This document shows positions 50,801-53,843 of a stretch of DNA of 53,843 bases, in pieces. This DNA comes from JBEIVB01 sp040374085 (GTDB lineage: Bacteria > Bacteroidota > Bacteroidia > UBA4408). Numbering within the stretch: position 1 is the stretch's first letter; the number at the start of each line of letters is the position of its first letter. A program made the position numbers and the translations under genes. The stretch is taken from positions 1-53,843 of the forward strand of contig JBEIVB010000006.1 in assembly GCA_040374085.1 (NCBI GenBank). The letters run 5' to 3'. The notes beneath the pieces were generated by a model, which saw nothing but the letters and a program-made list of their open reading frames with translations, was not told where the DNA came from and ran no database searches.

Positions 50801-53800
50801 GGTAAATACGCCTGTACAACCCACTATAACAGCTAATGGACCGCTAAGCTTCTGCGACGGAAGTTCGGTGGATTTGATTTCTTCTTTCCCCACCGGAAAT
50901 GTATGGAGCACAGGAGAAACCGATGCATTCATAACGGTGTCTACTTCTCAACCTGCTGTAACGGTAACCCACACAGATGGCAATGGATGCCAAGCAACGT
51001 CTAACCCAGTTGCTGTAGTGGCAAGCCCATTTGTAACACCGGTAATAACCGCATCAGGTCCATTGGAGTTCTGTCAAGGTGGTCAGGTAACACTAACCTC
51101 CAGTATTGCCTCAGGCAACATTTGGAGCAACGGTGAAACCACCCAAAGCATCCAAGTGACAACCTCTGGAACCTTTACCCTGACTGTTCAAGGGTGCTCC
51201 AACGTTTCTCTACCGGTTGCTGTTACGGTAAATCCGCTACCGGTGGTACCAACCATTACGATTAATGGACCAACAACTTTTTGCCAGGGAGGTCAGGTAA
51301 ACCTTGTGGCCAGTGCTTCAACACTACCTTATTTGTGGAGCAATGGTGCAACAACACAGAGCATCAACCCAACTACTGCAGGAATTTACTCGGTTGCTTT
51401 GGTGGATGCTAATGGTTGTTCCAGCTCATCTGCTCCGGTATCGGTTATTGTAAATCCATTGCCTTTTGCCCCGGTAATAACAACTAATACTGGATTTAAC
51501 ACCTTCTGTTCTGGTTCTTCTCTTACCCTAAACTCATCCATTCCAACGAACCTTTTGTGGAGCACCGGAGAGACCTCAGCTTCCATAACGGTTTCTTCCG
51601 GAGGAACCTACAGCGTTACCACCACCGATGCTTCGGGATGTACTTCTTTGTCTTCCAGTTTGTTGATTACTGAGTTGCCTGCAGTTGTTCCTGTTGTAAC
51701 ACCTTCTGGTCCCGTAACGCTTTGTCAAGGTCAAAACGTTGTGCTTTCATCGAATCTTGCTTCCGGAAATATTTGGAGCAATGGTGAAACTTCGCAAACC
51801 ATTACTGTATCTGTTGCAGGGCAATACTCTGTTTCTGGCCAGGGTTGTAACCTCCCTTCCAATCAGGTAGTAGTTAATGTTAATCCCGTGCCACCCGTTC
51901 CCACCGTTACGATTAACGGCAGCAGTGATATTTGTCCAGGCGGAACTACGGATTTGTTTGCCCCAATTTCTTCATCGTATTTATGGAGCAACGGAGACAC
52001 CCAGCAATTCACCACGGTTGGGGTTGCGGGTTCTTATTCTGTAACAGTGTTCAATGCCTTGGGTTGCTCTTCAACATCTCAATCGGTTGTGATCAATCAA
52101 ATCACCGAGCCATCCGTATCTCTTCCCCCTTCAATTACGCAATGTGGTTCAACCGTAACATTAAGCGCAGGCAACCCAGGCTCAACCTATGCTTGGAGCA
52201 CCGGTGAAACCACAGAATCCATTACAGTTTCTTCCTCTGGTACTTATCAGGTTGTTGTGTCCAATGCATGTGGAACCTCAACCAGCAACAATTCCGTTAT
52301 CACCATCCACCCGGCTCCAACAGTGAACTTAGGCGGACCTTATCAAACCTGCATTGTTCCCCTGACACTTGATGCTGGAAACGCGGGAGCTGCTTATGCA
52401 TGGAGTACCGGTGAAACGACTCAAACCATTGTTGCGGTCTCGAGCGGTAGCTATCAAGTAGTGGTTACTAATTCTTCTGGCTGTTCGGCAACTGGACTTG
52501 CTGTTATAAGCATCTCCGGAGGAGTTCCGGTTGTTGATTTAGGTCCTGATGTTTCTCAATGCGGTGGCACAATAACCTTGGATGCCGGAAACGCTGGGTC
52601 TTCTTATTTGTGGAGCAGCGGTGAAACATCTCAAACCATTGTAGTAAGCGCTTCCGGAACATTCTCGGTTGCCGTAAGCAACGGTTGTGGGAATGTTACC
52701 AGTAATCTTAAGCAAATAACCATTCTGCCTATTCCAACCGTTTCTTTAGGTGGACCCTTCACACAATGCGGTGGCTCGGTGACGTTAGATGCCGGGAATC
52801 CTGGCTCTGGGTTCTTGTGGTCGACAGGTGAAACCACCCAAACCATTTCTGTTTCCTCAACCGGCAATTACAATGTGGTGGTTACATCAGCCAATGGCTG
52901 CACGGTATCAGGCAGTGCGCTTGTTTCCTTGGACAACATCTTACCTGTTGTAAACCTTGGTCCTGATGTTTCTCAATGCGGTGGCAGCGTTACGTTGGAC
53001 GCCGGTAATCCAGGTTCTACTTATCTGTGGAGCAATGGTGAAACGACTCAAACCATTACCGTTGCTGCATCAGGCTCATTCAGCGTGGTGGTAACCAATG
53101 GTTGTGGTTCTGTTACCAGTGCCGCAAAGCAGGTTGCAATCAATGCCTTGCCAGTGGTTAACCTCGGCAACGATGTTCAGCAATGCGGAGGAACGCTGGT
53201 TTTGGATGCTCAAAATCCTGGATCCTCTTTCCTATGGTCGACCGGAGCCACAACTTCATCCATCAGTGTTTCTACTTCGGGTACATATTCAGTACTGGTT
53301 ACCAATGCAAATGGTTGTACTGCCTCCGACGCAATATTGGCTGACCTAACGAATACGATTCCGGTTGTGAACCTTGGACCGAATGTTTCTCAGTGCGGCG
53401 GCACAGTAACGTTGGATGCCGGAAATCCAGGGTCGAGCTACCTCTGGTCAAATGGCGCCACCACTCAAACCATTTCGGTTGCTTCCAGTGCTACCGTATT
53501 TGTTTCGGTAACCAACGGTTGCGGCACAACATCCTCTGCACCGGTATTGGTTAACATCAACACGTCTCCTGTCGTGAACCTTGGATCTCCAGTAACCAGT
53601 TGTACCCCAGTGGTGTTGGATGCCGGAAATTCGGGTTCAACTTTTGATTGGAACAACGGTGCAGGCAATGGACAAACATTTACGGCTGCAACTACAGGAA
53701 ATTATACGGTTGTTGTAACCAACAGCGATGGCTGTTCTGCAACCGCCTCTGTTCAGGTAACCATTAATTCTGCTCCAACGGTTGCGTTAACGAACCCTGC

Positions 53801-53843
53801 ACCTCAGTGCGGCGGCACGGTAACGTTGGATGCGGGCAATGCC
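47892..53843 (+). CDS. giant cell-surface Ig-repeat protein, 3' end beyond window
   Basis: Open for 1984 codons with no stop before the window ends. Residues 1-35 are a signal peptide (...WIALVVAGFSPARAS). Residues ~38-385 form a right-handed beta-helix-like domain ending in the choice-of-anchor Q signature (EAIDAGTSF ... LDQRGSSRVNAHDIGSFEYQ). Then come one divergent Ig-like domain (~390-465), 13 Ig-like repeats of class A and at least 9 of class B. Gliding-associated Bacteroidota adhesins of this build usually end in a T9SS-type CHU_C sorting domain, but that end is not visible here. It probably acts in surface attachment. The many short frames on the other strand and other phases are shadows of the repeats. 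Confidence 0.9.
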   Translation, partial: MTSPFLPMRTFWMSSIRLSVWIALVVAGFSPARASVFTVTNLNNSGSGSLRSAIFQANNDFSADINTPHIIDASGISGTINLSGALFDLNNHITIIGPTAAPLILNRQSAIQFSVLRLVTPNGVTGRYKIKLNNLYIQNGRGTGGGLYIENVDAEVNNCQIQNCLATQGLGAGVYVLNSHAQFNGSTIANNSNQGGIGGGITTDGDSSEVSLTNCTVAFNTAATGGGIDKISYPKLFMNSCTVVGNIAQGKGGGFYINAGGLQIDNCLINNNNAQIASNVGNDITINPDSTQDVVESNVGHNLISDLTGFSFDPGAILTGNVTPLTPNVVTSSALANNGGYTQTLSLTACSEAIDAGTSFSTPALDQRGSSRVNAHDIGSFEYQALVPVSALRCGPGTVTLSVSGGTSGASGYDWFSQASGGVALATNSSTFTTPLLTATTSFFVAEAAACASPKRYEVVATVLTTPPVPVITSSTPTNICSGASVTLTSTAESAYLWSNGETTQSITVSAAGDYTVTGISANGCSSTSDTTEVTVTPPPPAPTVTILGLNAVGCQGDTITLQASLSPNYLWSNGATTQSIEVSSSGTFTVSVSSAFNCSTSSVPTNITINSNPPVPVITANGPTTFCLGESVGIVSSIASGLTWSNSETSQFITVATPGSYFVTVTDANNCSSRSDTLDVTVNVPTVPTVTAGGPLSFCDGGSVVLTSSPSVSYLWNTGQSTIAATITSTANVTVTTTDANGCQATSAPVAVENIPIVTPTISASGPVTFCQGSNVVLTSSSAVGNTWSTGETTSSITVNQAGSYTVILSGCSSLSAATVVTVNSNPPAPTISAGGPTTFCDGGNVTLTSSSATNNVWSTGATTSSISATADGVYTVTVSNTDGCTTTSSGFAVTVNPNPPAPVITPQTPTTFCLGGQVVLESSASANNLWSTGETSQTIVVTTAGNYTVASTSAFGCPSPVSGPVSVVVNTPVQPTITANGPLSFCDGSSVDLISSFPTGNVWSTGETDAFITVSTSQPAVTVTHTDGNGCQATSNPVAVVASPFVTPVITASGPLEFCQGGQVTLTSSIASGNIWSNGETTQSIQVTTSGTFTLTVQGCSNVSLPVAVTVNPLPVVPTITINGPTTFCQGGQVNLVASASTLPYLWSNGATTQSINPTTAGIYSVALVDANGCSSSSAPVSVIVNPLPFAPVITTNTGFNTFCSGSSLTLNSSIPTNLLWSTGETSASITVSSGGTYSVTTTDASGCTSLSSSLLITELPAVVPVVTPSGPVTLCQGQNVVLSSNLASGNIWSNGETSQTITVSVAGQYSVSGQGCNLPSNQVVVNVNPVPPVPTVTINGSSDICPGGTTDLFAPISSSYLWSNGDTQQFTTVGVAGSYSVTVFNALGCSSTSQSVVINQITEPSVSLPPSITQCGSTVTLSAGNPGSTYAWSTGETTESITVSSSGTYQVVVSNACGTSTSNNSVITIHPAPTVNLGGPYQTCIVPLTLDAGNAGAAYAWSTGETTQTIVAVSSGSYQVVVTNSSGCSATGLAVISISGGVPVVDLGPDVSQCGGTITLDAGNAGSSYLWSSGETSQTIVVSASGTFSVAVSNGCGNVTSNLKQITILPIPTVSLGGPFTQCGGSVTLDAGNPGSGFLWSTGETTQTISVSSTGNYNVVVTSANGCTVSGSALVSLDNILPVVNLGPDVSQCGGSVTLDAGNPGSTYLWSNGETTQTITVAASGSFSVVVTNGCGSVTSAAKQVAINALPVVNLGNDVQQCGGTLVLDAQNPGSSFLWSTGATTSSISVSTSGTYSVLVTNANGCTASDAILADLTNTIPVVNLGPNVSQCGGTVTLDAGNPGSSYLWSNGATTQTISVASSATVFVSVTNGCGTTSSAPVLVNINTSPVVNLGSPVTSCTPVVLDAGNSGSTFDWNNGAGNGQTFTAATTGNYTVVVTNSDGCSATASVQVTINSAPTVALTNPAPQCGGTVTLDAGNA
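49290..52106 (+). repeat. class A Ig-like domain repeats (13 copies)
   Basis: Tandem units with consensus PPxPxITxxGPTTFCxGxxVxL near the start, WSxGETTxSITV in the middle and a C-terminal xGC. Cysteine-to-cysteine spacing in the DNA is irregular (210, 216, 219 or 225 bp). Units with a shortened QGC/SGC end alternate in part with full-length DANGC units. Confidence 0.85.
52107..53843 (+). repeat. class B Ig-like repeats with alternating 207/210-bp units
   Basis: At least nine units with consensus PVVNLGxxVxQCGGxVTLDAGNPGSxYLWSxGETTQTI. Start-to-start distances are 207, 210, 207, 210, 207, 210, 207 and 207 bp. The two lengths correspond to two subtypes (VTNGCG and VTNxxGC). The period of two units is 417 bp. 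The last unit is cut by the window edge. Confidence 0.9.

Noticed and set aside
49290..53843. Regular repeats as a possible CRISPR array
   Set aside because: The units are translated in one open frame, 207-225 bp long, without short identical repeats and unique spacers.

Overview
The window comes from a bacterium of the phylum Bacteroidota. The evidence is the repeated -7 promoter element TAnnTTTG (with a TAnnTTCG variant) in front of genes, weak Shine-Dalgarno signals, a type IX secretion (T9SS) C-terminal sorting domain, an atpDC pair detached from the other ATP synthase genes, a TonB-domain/MORN-like exported protein, and a giant exported protein of tandem Ig-like domains of the gliding-bacterium type. 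Order or genus cannot be fixed from this window. Gene density is high. There is no rRNA, CRISPR array, prophage or insertion sequence. The only tRNA is tRNA-Cys(GCA).

Layout. 1-3.9 kb: the N-terminus of gcvP on the minus strand at the window edge, sucA (2-oxoglutarate dehydrogenase E1) divergent from it, and lipB (octanoyltransferase), all part of lipoate-dependent metabolism. 3.9-6.4 kb: two FtsX/MacB-type ABC permeases upstream of lipB. 6.4-9.5 kb: SDR oxidoreductase, exported CAP-domain protein, ElaA-type acetyltransferase and pgk. 9.5-16.7 kb: a compact cluster of a stand-alone receiver plus five overlapping genes (ThiF/nitroreductase fusion, GNAT-like protein, 7TMR-DISM histidine kinase, receiver-histidine kinase, receiver). 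16.7-18.6 kb: gtrA-like, hldD, GNAT. 18.7-21.3 kb: fbp, polysaccharide deacetylase, aroQ, exported msrB. 21.5-25.9 kb: nuoK-nuoL without the rest of complex I, pirin, OsmC, and a T9SS-sorted protein. 26-29.9 kb: glyS, ilvE, scoB, and a small membrane gene that is probably frameshifted. 29.9-35.6 kb: HAMP histidine kinase and OmpR-type regulator, lon, LytTR regulator. 35.7-39.1 kb: an orphan paaA, a TolB/CsgG-like exported protein, an HTH protein. 39.2-44.8 kb: atpDC, rocD-miaE, trpS-DUF952, tRNA-Cys, folB. 44.9-53.8 kb: paaZ, a TonB-C/MORN exported protein, and the start of a giant adhesin (at least 1984 residues) that runs off the window.

The best candidate for an undescribed system is the 9.5-16.7 kb cluster. 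An E1-like/nitroreductase fusion and a GNAT-like protein look like a two-step maker of a small molecule. They are translationally coupled to a membrane sensor kinase with a 7TMR-DISM input and to cytoplasmic receiver/kinase proteins that have no DNA-binding output. A make-and-sense circuit is an inference, not a demonstrated function.

Two other patterns stand out. Several multi-subunit systems are represented by only one or two subunits (sucA, nuoKL, scoB, paaA, paaZ, the ABC permeases). The giant adhesin switches from Ig repeats with irregular spacing to a second repeat class with alternating 207/210-bp spacing, which implies a 417-bp two-domain duplication unit.
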